A DNA stretch of 64,000 nucleotides from Clostridia bacterium (GCA_017528375.1 JAFXOY010000024.1:1-64000); one strand, 5' to 3'; shown: positions 26,163 to 38,405, numbered from the stretch's first letter. Numbers and translations are program-made. The notes: generated by a model from the sequence alone, not told the origin.

Positions 26163-29100
26163 ATGTCAAAATTTGTACATTTGCATGTTCACAGTGAATT
26201 TAGTTTATTAGATGGCGCAAATAGAATAAAAGATTTACCAGTAAGAGCTAAAGAACTCGGTATGGATGCTATTGCAATTACAGACCATGGAGTAATGTTC
26301 GGTGTAATAGATTTTTATAAAGCATGTAAAGCCAATGGCATTAAACCTATTATAGGTTGTGAAGTATATGTGGCTCCACGTACAAGATTTGACAAAGAGC
26401 CTAATATAGATAACAAATATAATCATTTAATTTTGTTAGCAAAAAACAATGAAGGATATAAGAATTTATCTAAATTAGTTTCATTAGGATTTACGGATGG
26501 ATATTATTATAAACCTCGTATAGATAAAGAAATTCTAGAAAAATATCATGAGGGATTAATTTGTTGTAGTGCTTGTTTAGCTGGCGAAGTTCCTCAAACA
26601 ATTTTAAGAGATGGAATGGAAAAAGCTGAAGAAGCGGCTTTATGGTATAAAAATTTATTTGGTGATGATTATTATTTAGAAATTCAAGCAAATAGTATAA
26701 GAGACCAAATAGTTGTTAATCAAAAAATGATACAATTATCTAGAAAGCTAGGAATTAAACTAGTTGCAACAAACGATGCACATTATTTAACAAAAGAAGA
26801 TTATTATAATCATGAAGTATTGTTATGTATTCAAACTGGAAAAAGAATGACAGATACAGACAGAATGTCATTTGAAACAAATGATTTTTATATAAAATCT
26901 CCGGAAGAAATGGAAGAATATTTTAAAAATATTCCAGAAGCTTTAGAGAACACTGTAGAAGTAGCTGAAAAATGCAATGTTGAATTTGAATTTGGACACA
27001 CAATTTTGCCAAACTACGATGTTCCAGAAGAATTTGAAACACACTATGATTATTTAAAACATTTATGTGATGAAGGATTAAAAAATAAATATGGAGAACA
27101 AGGAATAACTAAAGAGATTTTAGATAGGGCTGAATATGAGTTATCTGTAATCAAAAAAATGGGATATGTAGATTATTTCTTAATTGTATGGGATTATATA
27201 AATTATGCAAGATCTCAAGGAATTCCAGTTGGACCAGGTCGTGGGTCAGGAGCAGGTTCAATAGTTGCGTATGCAATTGGTATAACTGATATTGACCCTA
27301 TAAAATATAGTTTGATTTTCGAAAGATTTTTAAATCCTGAGAGAATAAGCATGCCAGATTTTGACGTTGACTTTTGTTATGAAAGAAGACAAGAGGTTAT
27401 AGATTATGTTGGTAGAAAATATGGACATGACCATGTTTCGCAAATCATTACTTTTGGAACAATGTCAGCTAGAATGGTAATACGTGATGTTGCAAGAGCA
27501 TTAGATGTTTCGTATGCAGAAGCGGATAAACTTGCAAAAATGATACCAAACGAATTGCATATAACAATAAAAAAAGCTTTAGAGCAAAATAGAGAATTAC
27601 GGTCAAATTTATGAAAATGATGAAAACATTCATAAGTTATTAGATATTGCAATGGGATTAGAAGGCATGCCAAGACAAGCTTCAACACATGCATGCCGGA
27701 ATAGTTATTACAAAAGAACCTGTAGATACGTATGTTCCATTATATGTAAGAGATAATTTGATATCAACTCAGTTTATAATGACAACACTTGAAGAGCTAC
27801 GGACTTTTAAAAATGGACTTTCTTGGACTGCGTACTTTAACAGTTATTCAAGATACAGTTGATTTAGTAAAACAAAATAGAGGAATAGATGTTGAATTTG
27901 ACAGAGAAATGAATGATCCAAAAGTTTATAAGTTATGGCAAAATGGGGATAGTATGGGAATATTCCAGTTCGAAAGTCAAGGAATGACAAACTTTATGAA
28001 GGAATTAAAACCAGATTGCTTAGAAGATATAATAGCTGGAGTTTCACTTTATAGACCTGGACCTATGGATCAAATTCCAAGATATATTGCTAATAAACAA
28101 GACCCGGAACATGCAGTATACACTCATCCAGCATTAAAGCCAATATTAGAAGTAACATATGGATGTATGGTTTATCAAGAACAAGTTATGCAAATAGTAA
28201 GGGATTTAGCAGGTTATTCACTAGGCCGTGCTGATTTAGTTCGTCGTGCAATGGGAAAGAAAAAGCTTGATGTAATGGCAAAAGAAAGAGAATATTTTAT
28301 TCATGGGCAGTTAGATGATGAAGGAAATGTTATTATTCCGGGTTGTGTTCGTAACGGAATTGATGAAAAATCTGCAAACACAATTTTTGATGAAATGGCT
28401 GAATTTGCTAAATATGCATTTAATAAATCACATGCAGCAGCATATGCAGTTGTATCATATAGAACAGCATATTTAAAAGCTTATTATAAAGAAGAATTTA
28501 TGGCTGCAACATTAAACAGTTTTTTAGGTAACTTAGATAAAGTTCCATTATACATTGAAGAATGTAGAAAAATGGGAATTGAAATTTTAAAACCAGATAT
28601 TAATAAAAGTTTTACTAAATTTACAGTTGATGATGGTAAAATTAGATTTGGATTAGGAAGCATAAAAAATGTTGGAAACAGTGTTGTTGATAGCATTGTA
28701 AATAATCGTGAACAAAATGGACCATTCAAAGATTTTGCTGATTTTTGTGAAAGAATGCAAGATGGTTCTGTTAATAAAAAGTGTATAGAAAGTTTGATTA
28801 AAGCAGGAGTTTTTGATGAATTTGAACAAACAAGAAGTACGCTAATGGCGTCTTATGAAGATATAGTTGACAGTATATCAGATTCAAATAAAAAAGGTTT
28901 AAAAGGTCAGGTTACAATGTTTGATTTAGCTTTTGGAAACAGTGAAAATCAAGACGAAGAATCAGATAATCAATTAGAAAATTTGAAATATAACTACACA
29001 GTTTTAAAAGAATTTTCAGATAAAGAACTGTTAGCAATGGAAAAAGAAATGCTAGGTTTATATATTTCGGGCCATCCATTAGAAGAATATAGGTTAGCTA

Positions 29101-29693
29101 TAGAAAAGGAATCAACTATAGATACCTTAAAAATGAAAAATATTCAGGAAGATGAAAGTAGTGAAACGGTTGAACTTGATGACAAGCCTAAATATAGGGA
29201 CGGTCAAATGGTTAGAATAGTTGGAATTATTGAAAGTGTTAAGAAAAAGTATACTAAAACAAATAAAATAATGGCTTTTACAACAATAGAAGATTTGTAT
29301 GGTCAATGTGAAATTATTGTATTTGAAAATTGTTACCAAATGTGTTCTAACATATTATTAGAAGGAAGTATTGTGTTAATTGAAGGAAGATTAAGCATTC
29401 GTGAAGATGAAGCTGTAAAAATTGTTGCAAATAAAATTATTGAATTTAAAGGCGAAATGCATCAAGAGCATAAATCAAATTCAATTACAATCGATATAAC
29501 AAATTTATCTGACGAACAAAAAGATAAATTAAGAGGTGCAATTAGATTTTTTGCTGGTGATAGAAATAATTGTAGAATAGATATAAAAAACGGTGAAAGA
29601 CTTGATTCTGCTGGAGGAGTTTTGATGAATGAGGCAATATACAAAGAATTCCAAGAAATAGTTGGAGAAAGTAATATTAGAAATAATGTATAA
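26163..29693 (+). pseudogene. dnaE: DNA polymerase III alpha subunit DnaE, interrupted by three 1-nt insertions
   Basis: DnaE is a replicative polymerase. The PHP domain opens with [19 protein letters not shown]; the palm has [18 protein letters not shown] and SMPDFDVDF; HhH and OB segments follow. Start ATG 26163 behind AAAGGAAG. Between 27600 and 27800 the reading frame slips three times and then returns. Removing C27600 (GAATTA-C-GGT), T27694 (CATGCA-T-GCC) and C27800 (GAGCTA-C-GGA) restores the expected [25 protein letters not shown] and LEELGLLKMDFLG and one ORF of about 1175 aa. All three insertions are a pyrimidine between A and G. Sequencing error is the likeliest cause; otherwise the gene is broken. 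Confidence 0.9.
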
Positions 29694-29726
29694 AAAAATG
29701 GCACACATTGGTGTGCCATTTTTTTG
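29693..29726. terminator. Terminator of dnaE
   Basis: AAAAAATGGCACAC-ATTG-GTGTGCCATTTTTTT. Confidence 0.88.
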
Positions 29727-29735
29727 GCAAAGATT

Positions 29736-30296
29736 TTAAATGAACGTATTGTTAAACCAGTCGTAACCAGGGTTTTCTGAATTATCAGAGTTATCAAACT
29801 CTTCATATTCATCGTATTTTTCAGAAAAACGTCCGCAAACAGTGTTTATGTCGAATGAGTTGTCATTGAAAAGTTTTGCTAATGATATAGCATCTATCTG
29901 ATTTAAGAAATAATCCAGATAGGCTACTTTTGCATCAGCAAAAAATGTAGCAATGTTTTCAATCTGAACATTTTTCAGCAGATATGCTAATCTTTTTATG
30001 AATTTTTCGGCGAACGGTTCATTCTTTGAGTCAAAATCGTATTTGTTGACTGTTCCGCTAATGGTTCTAGTGGTGTTTTCTTCTTTCAGCTGAATTGCTT
30101 TTGCTAGAATGAAGAAAAGTTCTTGGTTTGCTTCTGAGACATGAATGTCGTTTTTCTCTAATTCTTCGAAGAACTTTGGAGAAATGTTGACTTGGTCGTC
30201 GGTCGGAATGTCAAAAACGACTTTGGCTGAATAAATCTTGCCAGTTTTCCTTGAGTACTTGAGTGCAAGTGAGTCATAATAAAAACAGTTTTCCAT
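29736..30296 (-). CDS. Hypothetical protein, 186 aa
   Basis: Soluble acidic protein starting with strand-rich MENCFYYDSLALKYSRKTG and ending in an Asp/Glu/Asn-rich tail. No family recognised. The minus-strand ATG follows AAGGAGGAGTTTATACTC. A TATAAT promoter and a leader of about 70 nt sit in the 30300-30375 gap. One of the single-gene accessory units lying between core genes (dnaE and rplU). Confidence 0.55.
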   Translation of the reverse strand: MENCFYYDSLALKYSRKTGKIYSAKVVFDIPTDDQVNISPKFFEELEKNDIHVSEANQELFFILAKAIQLKEENTTRTISGTVNKYDFDSKNEPFAEKFIKRLAYLLKNVQIENIATFFADAKVAYLDYFLNQIDAISLAKLFNDNSFDINTVCGRFSEKYDEYEEFDNSDNSENPGYDWFNNTFI

Positions 30297-30449
30297 GAGT
30301 ATAAACTCCTCCTTAATAATTCAAACTGTAAATGCTGAGATGTATTGGAAAAGTTTTACAGAATGTAGTGATATTATATCATATTTATTAGAGAATTGCA
30401 ATTATATGCTAAATTTGGAAAAAAGCTACATAAATTTATTAGAAATTTG

Positions 30450-30575
30450 TTGACACTTAATATAAATTATGTTAAAATATATACCTGTAAGCCGCCTGAG
30501 TCGGGTTCCAAAATGCTAATTAATTTAGCTACCTAGTATTTTATGCTTAGCGAGTATACATATAAAGGGAGGTGT
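30450..30575 (+). promoter_or_regulatory. Promoter and L21-type leader of rplU
   Basis: TTGACA (30450-30455), 17-bp spacer, TAAAAT (30473-30478). The leader GUAAGCCGCCUGAGUCGGGUUCC... to GGAGGUG matches the general form of the L21 ribosomal-protein leader of Bacillota, thought to bind L21 for feedback control. Assignment is by position and recalled consensus. Confidence 0.65.
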
Positions 30576-30581
30576 ACTTAA

Positions 30582-30896
30582 ATGTACGCAATAATCGAAA
30601 GTTGTGGAAAACAATACAAAGTTTCAGAAGGAGATGTAGTATTTTTCGAAAAATTAGATGCTGAAGAAGGAAAAAAAGTTAAATTTGATAACGTTGTTTT
30701 AGTATCTAACGACGGAAATATAGAAGTAGGAGCTCCTTATGTAAAAGGTGTAAAGGTTGAAGGTAAAGTAGTTGCACACGGTAAAGCTAAAAAAATCTTA
30801 GTTTACAAATACAAAGCAAAGAAAAACTACAGAAGAACACAAGGACATAGACAACCATACACAAAAGTTGAAATAACAAAAATTACAGTTGCTTAA
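30582..30896 (+). CDS. rplU: 50S ribosomal protein L21
   Basis: 104 aa with the family start [24 protein letters not shown] and the basic C-terminal [22 protein letters not shown] that contacts 23S rRNA. AAAGGGAGGTGTACTTAA precedes the ATG. First gene of rplU-rpmA. Confidence 0.95.
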   Translation: MYAIIESCGKQYKVSEGDVVFFEKLDAEEGKKVKFDNVVLVSNDGNIEVGAPYVKGVKVEGKVVAHGKAKKILVYKYKAKKNYRRTQGHRQPYTKVEITKITVA

Positions 30897-31016
30897 TTGT
30901 AGGTTATTCAATAAATAGGAAACTATTGTATGAAGTTATAAAAATAAAATTAAATAGCAATAAGCTATTTTAAAGAGAATTAATTAAAATCCAAAAACTG
31001 AAAGGAGTGAAAAAAC

Positions 31017-31286
31017 ATGGCTCATAAAAAAGGTCAAGGTAGTGTTAAGAACGGTAGAGACAGTGAGTCTAAGCGTCTTGGTTTAAAAAGAGCTGATGGA
31101 CAAATAGTTCCAGCAGGAAATATCCTAGTAAGACAAAGAGGAACAAAAATTCATCCAGGAACAAACGTAGGTATCGGTAGTGATGATACATTATACGCAA
31201 AAGTAACTGGAAGAGTTAAATTTGAAAGATTAGGAAAAGATAAGAAAAAAGTTAGTGTTTACCCAGTAGAGGAAGTAAATAACTAA
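31017..31286 (+). CDS. rpmA: 50S ribosomal protein L27 (short form without N-terminal extension)
   Basis: L27 reaches the peptidyl-transferase centre with its N-terminal tail. Here it starts directly at [22 protein letters not shown], 89 aa. Most Bacillota make a longer form whose N-terminus is cut by the protease Prp, encoded between rplU and rpmA. Here GAAAGGAGTG sits right before the ATG, an in-frame TGA lies four codons up, and there is no prp gene in the 120-base gap. Both the extension and the protease are therefore missing together at this locus. Confidence 0.95.
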   Translation: MAHKKGQGSVKNGRDSESKRLGLKRADGQIVPAGNILVRQRGTKIHPGTNVGIGSDDTLYAKVTGRVKFERLGKDKKKVSVYPVEEVNN

Positions 31287-31297
31287 TTTATTTAAGA

Positions 31298-31332
31298 AAG
31301 AGGCGAAATCAATAATGGTTTCGTCTTTTTTG
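31298..31332 (+). terminator. Rho-independent terminator of rplU-rpmA
   Basis: AAAGAGGCGAAATCA-ATAA-TGGTTTCGTCTTTTTT. Confidence 0.75.
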
Positions 31333-31395
31333 CACAAATTGCACAATTGGGGACGCGTCCCAACTGTGCAAAATGCACAGCCAGGGACACATCAA
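31333..31395. repeat. GGGGACG intergenic repeat, copy 4
   Basis: TGCACAATTGGGGACGCGTCCCAACTGTGCA palindrome followed by AATGCACAGCCAGGGACAC, shared with copy 2. Confidence 0.75.
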
Positions 31396-31483
31396 AGTAA
31401 AACTTATTAAAACTCTTGTAAAGTTGTGAAAAATCCATTATAATATTGTATAAATATTACAATTAATTGAGAGGAAGATTTTT

Positions 31484-32476
31484 ATGGAAAAGAAAGTTAT
31501 ATTAAGCGGAATTCAAGCAACAGGAGACCTACATTTAGGACATTATATAGGAGTATTAAAAAGATTTGTGGAAATGCAAGATGAATTTGATTGTTATTAT
31601 ATGATTGCAAATTTACATGCATTAACAGTAAGAAGAGATCCAAAGGAATTAAAAGAAAATGTATACAAATTATTAGCATCATATATTGCTGCAGGATTAG
31701 ATCCAGATAAAAGTACAATATTTTTACAATCACAAGTTCATGAGCATGCTGAACTTGGCTGGGTATTAGATTGCTATACTTATATGGGAGAATTATCAAG
31801 AATGACTCAATATAAGGATAAATCAGCAAAACATGCAGATAATATTAATGCAGGGTTATTTACATATCCAAGTTTAATGGCTGGTGATATTTTATTATAT
31901 CAAGCGGATTTAGTTCCAACAGGAGAAGATCAAAAACAACATGTTGAGTTAACACGAGACTTAGCTGAAAGATTTAATAAATTATATGGAGAAACATTTA
32001 AAATTCCAAAACCATTTATTGAAAAAGTTGGAGCAAGAGTTATGGGATTACAAGATCCAACAAGCAAAATGAGTAAAAGTAGTACTCTTCCAAATGATAC
32101 AATTCTTTTAATAGATACACCTGAAGAAATAATGAAAAAAGTAAAAAAAGCTGTTACAGATTCAGATGGAATTGTAAAATATGATGAAGAAAACAAACCT
32201 GGAATTAGTAATTTAATGGAAATCTATGGAATAATTACATCTAAAACTATGGATGAAATTGAAAACGAATTTGAAGGTCAAGGATATGGAAACTTTAAAG
32301 TAGCAGTAGCTGATGCTATAATAAAAGAATTAGAACCATTTCGTAATAAATACAATGAACTTATGGCTAATCCTTCATATTTAGAGGAAATATATAATAA
32401 AGGAGCTAAAAAAGCTTCTGAAGTAGCAAGCAAGACATTAAAAGATGTTTATGAAAAAATAGGAATTATTAGGTAA
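31484..32476 (+). CDS. trpS: Tryptophanyl-tRNA synthetase
   Basis: Class I synthetase charging tRNA-Trp. SGIQATGDLHLGHYIG holds the HIGH-type motif (residues 8-23), GEDQKQHVELTRDLAERFN the dimer/active-site helix, and DPTSKMSKSS the KMSKS loop near 195. Length 330 matches. RBS GAGAGGAAG. A short leader with no T-box was seen between the promoter and the start. Confidence 0.95.
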   Translation: MEKKVILSGIQATGDLHLGHYIGVLKRFVEMQDEFDCYYMIANLHALTVRRDPKELKENVYKLLASYIAAGLDPDKSTIFLQSQVHEHAELGWVLDCYTYMGELSRMTQYKDKSAKHADNINAGLFTYPSLMAGDILLYQADLVPTGEDQKQHVELTRDLAERFNKLYGETFKIPKPFIEKVGARVMGLQDPTSKMSKSSTLPNDTILLIDTPEEIMKKVKKAVTDSDGIVKYDEENKPGISNLMEIYGIITSKTMDEIENEFEGQGYGNFKVAVADAIIKELEPFRNKYNELMANPSYLEEIYNKGAKKASEVASKTLKDVYEKIGIIR

Positions 32477-32483
32477 ATTTTTA

Positions 32484-32538
32484 AAATGGGGGACGGTCCT
32501 TTTTTTAAAAAATTTGAAAAAAAGGACCGTCCCTGATT
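32484..32538. repeat. GGGGACG-type palindrome, copy 5
   Basis: GGGGGACGGTCCTTTTTTT pairs with AAAAAAAGGACCGTCCCTGA around an AT loop; may double as the trpS terminator. Confidence 0.7.
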
Positions 32539-32541
32539 TAA

Positions 32542-33834
<1,293 letters not shown>

Positions 33835-33865
33835 TTAATTTTATTATGCACATAATTGTTAAAAA

Positions 33866-33912
33866 AATACAAAACTTATGTTTGACAACTGCCTGTTTGT
33901 ATGTTATCATAT
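33866..33912 (+). promoter_or_regulatory. lexA promoter with possible self-operator
   Basis: TTGACA (about 33882), 17-bp spacer, TATCAT. A small palindrome AAAC-TTAT-GTTT overlaps the upstream edge of the -35 element, where a LexA operator (GAAC-N4-GTTC type) would be expected; the match is weak. Confidence 0.45.
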
Positions 33913-33944
33913 TTATAAGTTATTTTGAAAGGAGTTATGTGTAG

Positions 33945-34685
33945 ATGAAAATTGATAATCAAAATGAAGTTGATGTTGAAAACAAAAACGACAAAACAGT
34001 TGATAATCAAAAGGAAAGAAAACATAGAGGAAAAGGCTCAAAAGAGTTAAATAATAGAGAAAGAGATATACTAAAATTTATAGAAAAACAAGTTGCAGAA
34101 TTAGGATATGCACCATCAGTTAGAGAAATAGGAAAAGCAGTTGGATTAAGTTCAACAGCTACAGTTCATGCATATTTAGCTAAACTTGAAGAAAAAGGAT
34201 TTATAAAAAAAGAAAATCAAAAAGGTAGAACTTTAAGATTACTTAAAGGAATGAATAAAAAAGCACCAGAAGGAACAACTAACAATGAAAAACCATTTTA
34301 TAGTGGAAGAGAATTAGTAGATGTTCCAGTAGTTGGTAAAATTACAGCTGGAGCGCCAATATTAGCTGTTGAAAATATTACAGACAATTTCTTAATTCCA
34401 ATTGATTTTGTTGGAAATTCAGAAAGCTTCATGTTAACAGTTAGTGGAGAAAGTATGATAGAAGCGGGAATTTTAGATGGAGACTATATTTTAGTTAGAA
34501 GACAAAATGTAGCTAGAAATGGTGAAATTGTTGTAGCGTTAATAGACGATGAAGCAACAGTAAAAACATTTTATATGGAAAATGGTCATATAAGATTACA
34601 ACCAGAAAATAGCACAATGGATCCAATTATAGTTCCAGACTGTCAAGTTTTAGGTAGAGTAGTAGGCGTTTTTAGAAAATTATAA
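33945..34685 (+). CDS. lexA: SOS repressor LexA
   Basis: LexA represses DNA-damage genes and cleaves itself when RecA is active. Winged HTH at about 30-90 (NRERDILKFIEKQVAELGYAPSVREIG), cleavage site ITAGAPI (Ala-Gly) near 127, catalytic Ser in VSGESMIEAG near 168 and Lys in EATVKTFY near 206. 246 aa, about 30 longer than usual because of an Asn/Asp/Lys-rich N-terminal extension. Start follows GAAAGGAGTTATGTGTAG. Confidence 0.95.
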   Translation: MKIDNQNEVDVENKNDKTVDNQKERKHRGKGSKELNNRERDILKFIEKQVAELGYAPSVREIGKAVGLSSTATVHAYLAKLEEKGFIKKENQKGRTLRLLKGMNKKAPEGTTNNEKPFYSGRELVDVPVVGKITAGAPILAVENITDNFLIPIDFVGNSESFMLTVSGESMIEAGILDGDYILVRRQNVARNGEIVVALIDDEATVKTFYMENGHIRLQPENSTMDPIIVPDCQVLGRVVGVFRKL

Positions 34686-34708
34686 TAATGGAAAAGAGGA
34701 AGTAGAAT

Positions 34709-35170
34709 ATGAGTAGAATGAAAACTTTTTTCAAATATTTCTTAATTGTAGTATTATTTTATGTATTTTCAAATATTATGATAAATGCATTCTTTAAAAT
34801 GTCATATAAAGATATGACCGGATATCAAATAGATGCAAGTCCTGTTTTTGTTGATGTTACAGAAGCAAAAGCAACAAAAAGAAATGGATACATAAATGGA
34901 ATTGTAAAAAATAATACAGAAGCAACTGTAGAAAATAAATATTTAAAAGTAAGCATGTTATCAAAGAATAACAATGTTCTTGGAGAAAAATATATTAAAA
35001 TTGACAAAATAGAACCAAAAGAATTACGAAAATTTGAAGTTAAATTTGATTATGATAATGTAAAAACGTTTAGAATAGAAATGACTGACACAAAACCTGA
35101 AGAAGTTGATTTTTTAGAATTAATAAAAAATAATGCGAAAGATTTAGTTTCAGAGACAATAAAAAAATAA
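34709..35170 (+). CDS. Membrane-anchored FxLYD-like protein, 153 aa
   Basis: One N-terminal membrane helix (FFKYFLIVVLFYVFSNIMINAFF, about 7-29) with the rest outside. The outer part is a beta-sandwich with the pattern INGIVKNNTEATVENKYLKVSML and RKFEVKFDYDNVKTFRIE, resembling the FxLYD domain of Gram-positive envelope proteins. It begins 23 bases after lexA with GAAAAGAGGAAGTAGAAT, so it is probably in the lexA transcript. Function unknown. Confidence 0.65.
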   Translation: MSRMKTFFKYFLIVVLFYVFSNIMINAFFKMSYKDMTGYQIDASPVFVDVTEAKATKRNGYINGIVKNNTEATVENKYLKVSMLSKNNNVLGEKYIKIDKIEPKELRKFEVKFDYDNVKTFRIEMTDTKPEEVDFLELIKNNAKDLVSETIKK

Positions 35171-35185
35171 CAAATAAAATGGAGT

Positions 35186-35232
35186 AAAAAATATATTAGT
35201 AGTATAAAATATTACTAATATATTTTTTTATT
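35186..35232 (+). terminator. Rho-independent terminator
   Basis: AAAAAATATATTAGTA pairs with TACTAATATATTTTTTTA. Confidence 0.75.
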
Positions 35233-35320
35233 TAAAACGTTGATATTTTAGATAAAATGTAATATAATCGTAAAGAAAATGAAACAAAGACGTAATATTT
35301 TTAAGAAAGGACAGATTAAG

Positions 35321-36310
35321 ATGTTTAATTGGGGGCAAGATATAGGAATTGATTTAGGTACTGCAACAGTAATTGCATATGTTAAAGGAAAAGGAATAGT
35401 TCTTAGAGAACCATCTGTTGTAGCAGTTGATAGTAACACTGGAGAAGTTCTTGCAGTAGGTAAAGAAGCAAGAAGAATGCTAGGTAGAACACCAGGTAAC
35501 ATTGTAGCAACAAGACCATTACGTGAAGGTGTAATTTCAAATTATACAGTTACTGAAAAAATGTTAAAATACTTTATTAATAAGGTATGCGGTAGATTTG
35601 TATTTGCTCCTAGAATAATGATTTGTATTCCATCAAGAGTTACAGAAGTTGAGAAAAAAGCAGTAATAGATGCCGCAACACAAGCAGGAGCAAGAAAAGT
35701 TTTTCTAATTGAAGAACCAATTGCTGCAGCTATTGGAGCTGGAATTGATATATCAAAACCATGTGGAAATATGGTAGTTGATATAGGTGGAGGAACAACT
35801 GATATTGCAGTTATTTCATTAGGAGGTTCTGTTACAAGTACATCTTTAAAAGTAGCAGGAGATAAATTTGATGAATATATAATAAAATATATAAAGAAAA
35901 AACATAATATAATTATTGGTGAAAGAACAGCTGAAGATTTAAAAGTAAACATTGGATGTGTTTATCCAAAAATGCAAGATGTTGAAATGGATATAAGAGG
36001 TAGAGATTTAATAGATGGACTACCAAAAACAATAACAATTCATTCAAGTGAAATGCTAGAAGCTATGATAGAACCAGCCCTAATGATTGTTGATGCAGTT
36101 CATTCAGTTTTAGAAAGAACACCACCAGAATTAGCAGCAGATATAAGTGATAGGGGAATTTACATGACAGGTGGAGGATGTTTAGTTGATGGATTAGATA
36201 AATTACTACAAGAAAAAACAGGAATTAATGTTATGATTGCTCAAGATACAGTTTCATGCGTGGCATTAGGAACAGGAAAAGCGTTGGATAATTTAGATTC
36301 ACTAAAATAG
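35321..36310 (+). CDS. mreB: Rod-shape protein MreB/Mbl family
   Basis: Bacterial actin that guides wall elongation. Phosphate-binding loops GIDLGTATVIAYVKGKG (N-terminus) and VVDIGGGTTDIAVISLGG (near 158), EEPIAAAIGAG helix, and MTGGGCLVDGL adenosine motif. 329 aa. ATG 35321 follows AAGAAAGGACAGATTAAG; the reading from 14 codons upstream lacks a site. mreC and mreD are not next to it, so this may be a lone Mbl or MreBH-type paralogue. Confidence 0.92.
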   Translation: MFNWGQDIGIDLGTATVIAYVKGKGIVLREPSVVAVDSNTGEVLAVGKEARRMLGRTPGNIVATRPLREGVISNYTVTEKMLKYFINKVCGRFVFAPRIMICIPSRVTEVEKKAVIDAATQAGARKVFLIEEPIAAAIGAGIDISKPCGNMVVDIGGGTTDIAVISLGGSVTSTSLKVAGDKFDEYIIKYIKKKHNIIIGERTAEDLKVNIGCVYPKMQDVEMDIRGRDLIDGLPKTITIHSSEMLEAMIEPALMIVDAVHSVLERTPPELAADISDRGIYMTGGGCLVDGLDKLLQEKTGINVMIAQDTVSCVALGTGKALDNLDSLK

Positions 36311-36407
36311 TGTATTATACTAAACAGTCAAGCAAATTTGCATTAAATTTTGAAAAAGTATATAATATGTTGTGATATATATTATAAAAGAAAACGGAGG
36401 ATTAAAA

Positions 36408-38273
36408 GTGAGAATATTAAGAGATTTTAAAGTACCAGATTTTAAATTTCCAAAATTTAAAATGGATGGTTTATCAAATATTGAAGAAATGAATGTGGAT
36501 TATGAGTCTATTCAAAACCAACAAGAAGGCAAAACAAAGAAGAATTCTAAAATATATGAAATAACAAATTACAAAACTGTAAAAGAGATTTTCCAAAATT
36601 CAACAACAAAATATGCAGACAATACATTTATTTTAGAAAAATTTAATAGCAAAGAACCATTTAAAGAAATTAAATATAGTGAGTTTAGAAGTGATGTTAT
36701 TTCATTAGGAACAGCACTTAATGACTATTTAAAAATAAAAGATACAAGAGTTGTTATAATAGGCGAAAATACATATCATTGGTATGTTTCATATATGGCA
36801 ATGTTATGTGGAAGCGGAATTGCAGTTCCAGTTGATAAAGAATTACCAGAAAATGAAATAATTAACGTTATCAATAGATCAAAAGCTACAGCTGTAATTT
36901 ATTCTACAAAGAAAAAAGAAGTAATACATAAAATAATAGACTCAAAAGCAACAAAAGTAAAATATTTTATTCAAATGAACTCTGATGACGAGTTAAAAGA
37001 TGGTAAAGTTGGACTAAATTACCTTATTAAACAAGGAAATATATTACTAAATAACGGTAATAATTCATATATGGATATACAAATAGATCCAAATGAATTT
37101 AAGGTTTTAATATTCACATCAGGAACAACATCAAATTCAAAAGGTGTAATGTTATGCAATAGAAATTTAGCAGAGAACATAAATGCTGTTTCAGCATATG
37201 TAAAATTATATCCAAATGACAGGTTAATGTCCGTTTTGCCATTACACCATACATATGAATCAACAATAGGATATCTATTACCATTTGCTAACGGAGCATC
37301 AATTAGTGTTTGCCAAGGATTAAGATATATTGTATCTGATTTACAAGAAACAAAGCCAACAGCTTTATTAACTGTTCCATTACTTGTAGAGAATCTTTAC
37401 AAAAAAATAAACGCTAATATAAAGAAAAGCAAAAAAGATGGTTTAGTAAATTCAATGATTCACATTACAAATGCTTTGAAAAGCGTAAATATTGATATAA
37501 AAAGAAAAGTATTTAACGAAATATATGAAAATTTAGGTGGAAACTTAAGAATAATTGTATCTGCAGCAGCTCCAATAGATAAGAAAATTGGAAAATGGGT
37601 TGAAGATATAGGTATTACTTTCTTACAAGGATATGGACTTACTGAAACAGCTCCAATTGCAGCTTTAACACCTGAATACAAAACTAAAGTTGGTTCTGCA
37701 GGAAAACCTGTAATTTGTGCTGACATTAAAATAGACAATCCTAATGAAAATGGAGAAGGAGAAATCCTAATAAAAAGTGAAACATTAATGTTAGGATATT
37801 ATGAAGATGAAGAAGCAACAAAGGAAGTAATGGAAGGAGAATACTTCCATTCAGGAGATATTGGTTATCTAGATGATGAAGGATATCTATTTATTACAGG
37901 TAGATGTAAAAATGTAATAGTTACACAAAATGGAAAAAACATATATCCAGAAGAAATAGAATTAATGCTAGGAAATATACCTGAAATAAAAGAATCAATG
38001 GTATATGGAAAACAAGATGCTGAAAAGAAAAATGATAAAGAATTGATTATTACTGCAAAAGTTATTCCAAATTATGAGGAAATTGAAAAAAATCATGGAA
38101 AAGGATTAACAGATGAACAGGTTTATGATATTATTTGGGAAAAGATTAAAGAAGTAAATAGACAATTAACATCATATAAAGCAATTAAGAAATTAGAAAT
38201 TAAAAAAGACGAATTTGAAAAAACAACAACAATGAAAATAAAACGTTATGTAGAAATCAAAAAAGAGAGTTAA
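36408..38273 (+). CDS. AMP-dependent acyl-CoA synthetase/ligase-like protein, 621 aa
   Basis: Adenylate-forming enzyme, likely a long-chain fatty-acid ligase. P-loop-like motif IFTSGTTSNSKGVML lies near 240, the YGLTETAP motif near 418, GDIGYLDDEGYLFITGR near 485 and the C-terminal Lys region near 600. The first 45 residues are a Lys/Phe-rich extension. The start is GTG 36408 behind ACGGAGGATTAAAA. Monocistronic with a TATAAT-like promoter at about 36360. Confidence 0.88.
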   Translation: MRILRDFKVPDFKFPKFKMDGLSNIEEMNVDYESIQNQQEGKTKKNSKIYEITNYKTVKEIFQNSTTKYADNTFILEKFNSKEPFKEIKYSEFRSDVISLGTALNDYLKIKDTRVVIIGENTYHWYVSYMAMLCGSGIAVPVDKELPENEIINVINRSKATAVIYSTKKKEVIHKIIDSKATKVKYFIQMNSDDELKDGKVGLNYLIKQGNILLNNGNNSYMDIQIDPNEFKVLIFTSGTTSNSKGVMLCNRNLAENINAVSAYVKLYPNDRLMSVLPLHHTYESTIGYLLPFANGASISVCQGLRYIVSDLQETKPTALLTVPLLVENLYKKINANIKKSKKDGLVNSMIHITNALKSVNIDIKRKVFNEIYENLGGNLRIIVSAAAPIDKKIGKWVEDIGITFLQGYGLTETAPIAALTPEYKTKVGSAGKPVICADIKIDNPNENGEGEILIKSETLMLGYYEDEEATKEVMEGEYFHSGDIGYLDDEGYLFITGRCKNVIVTQNGKNIYPEEIELMLGNIPEIKESMVYGKQDAEKKNDKELIITAKVIPNYEEIEKNHGKGLTDEQVYDIIWEKIKEVNRQLTSYKAIKKLEIKKDEFEKTTTMKIKRYVEIKKES

Positions 38274-38405
38274 CAAGCAACTTGTAACAATTTTGTAATA
38301 AAAATGACACAAAAAAGAAAAATAAATAATATTGTAGAAATCCGTAGGATGATGTATAATAATATTGTTAGTAAATATACTTATGATAAAGGAGGGAAAT
38401 TTACA

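Noticed and set aside
31384..31483. T-box riboswitch upstream of trpS
   Set aside because: The leader after the promoter is only a few tens of bases and has no T-box sequence.
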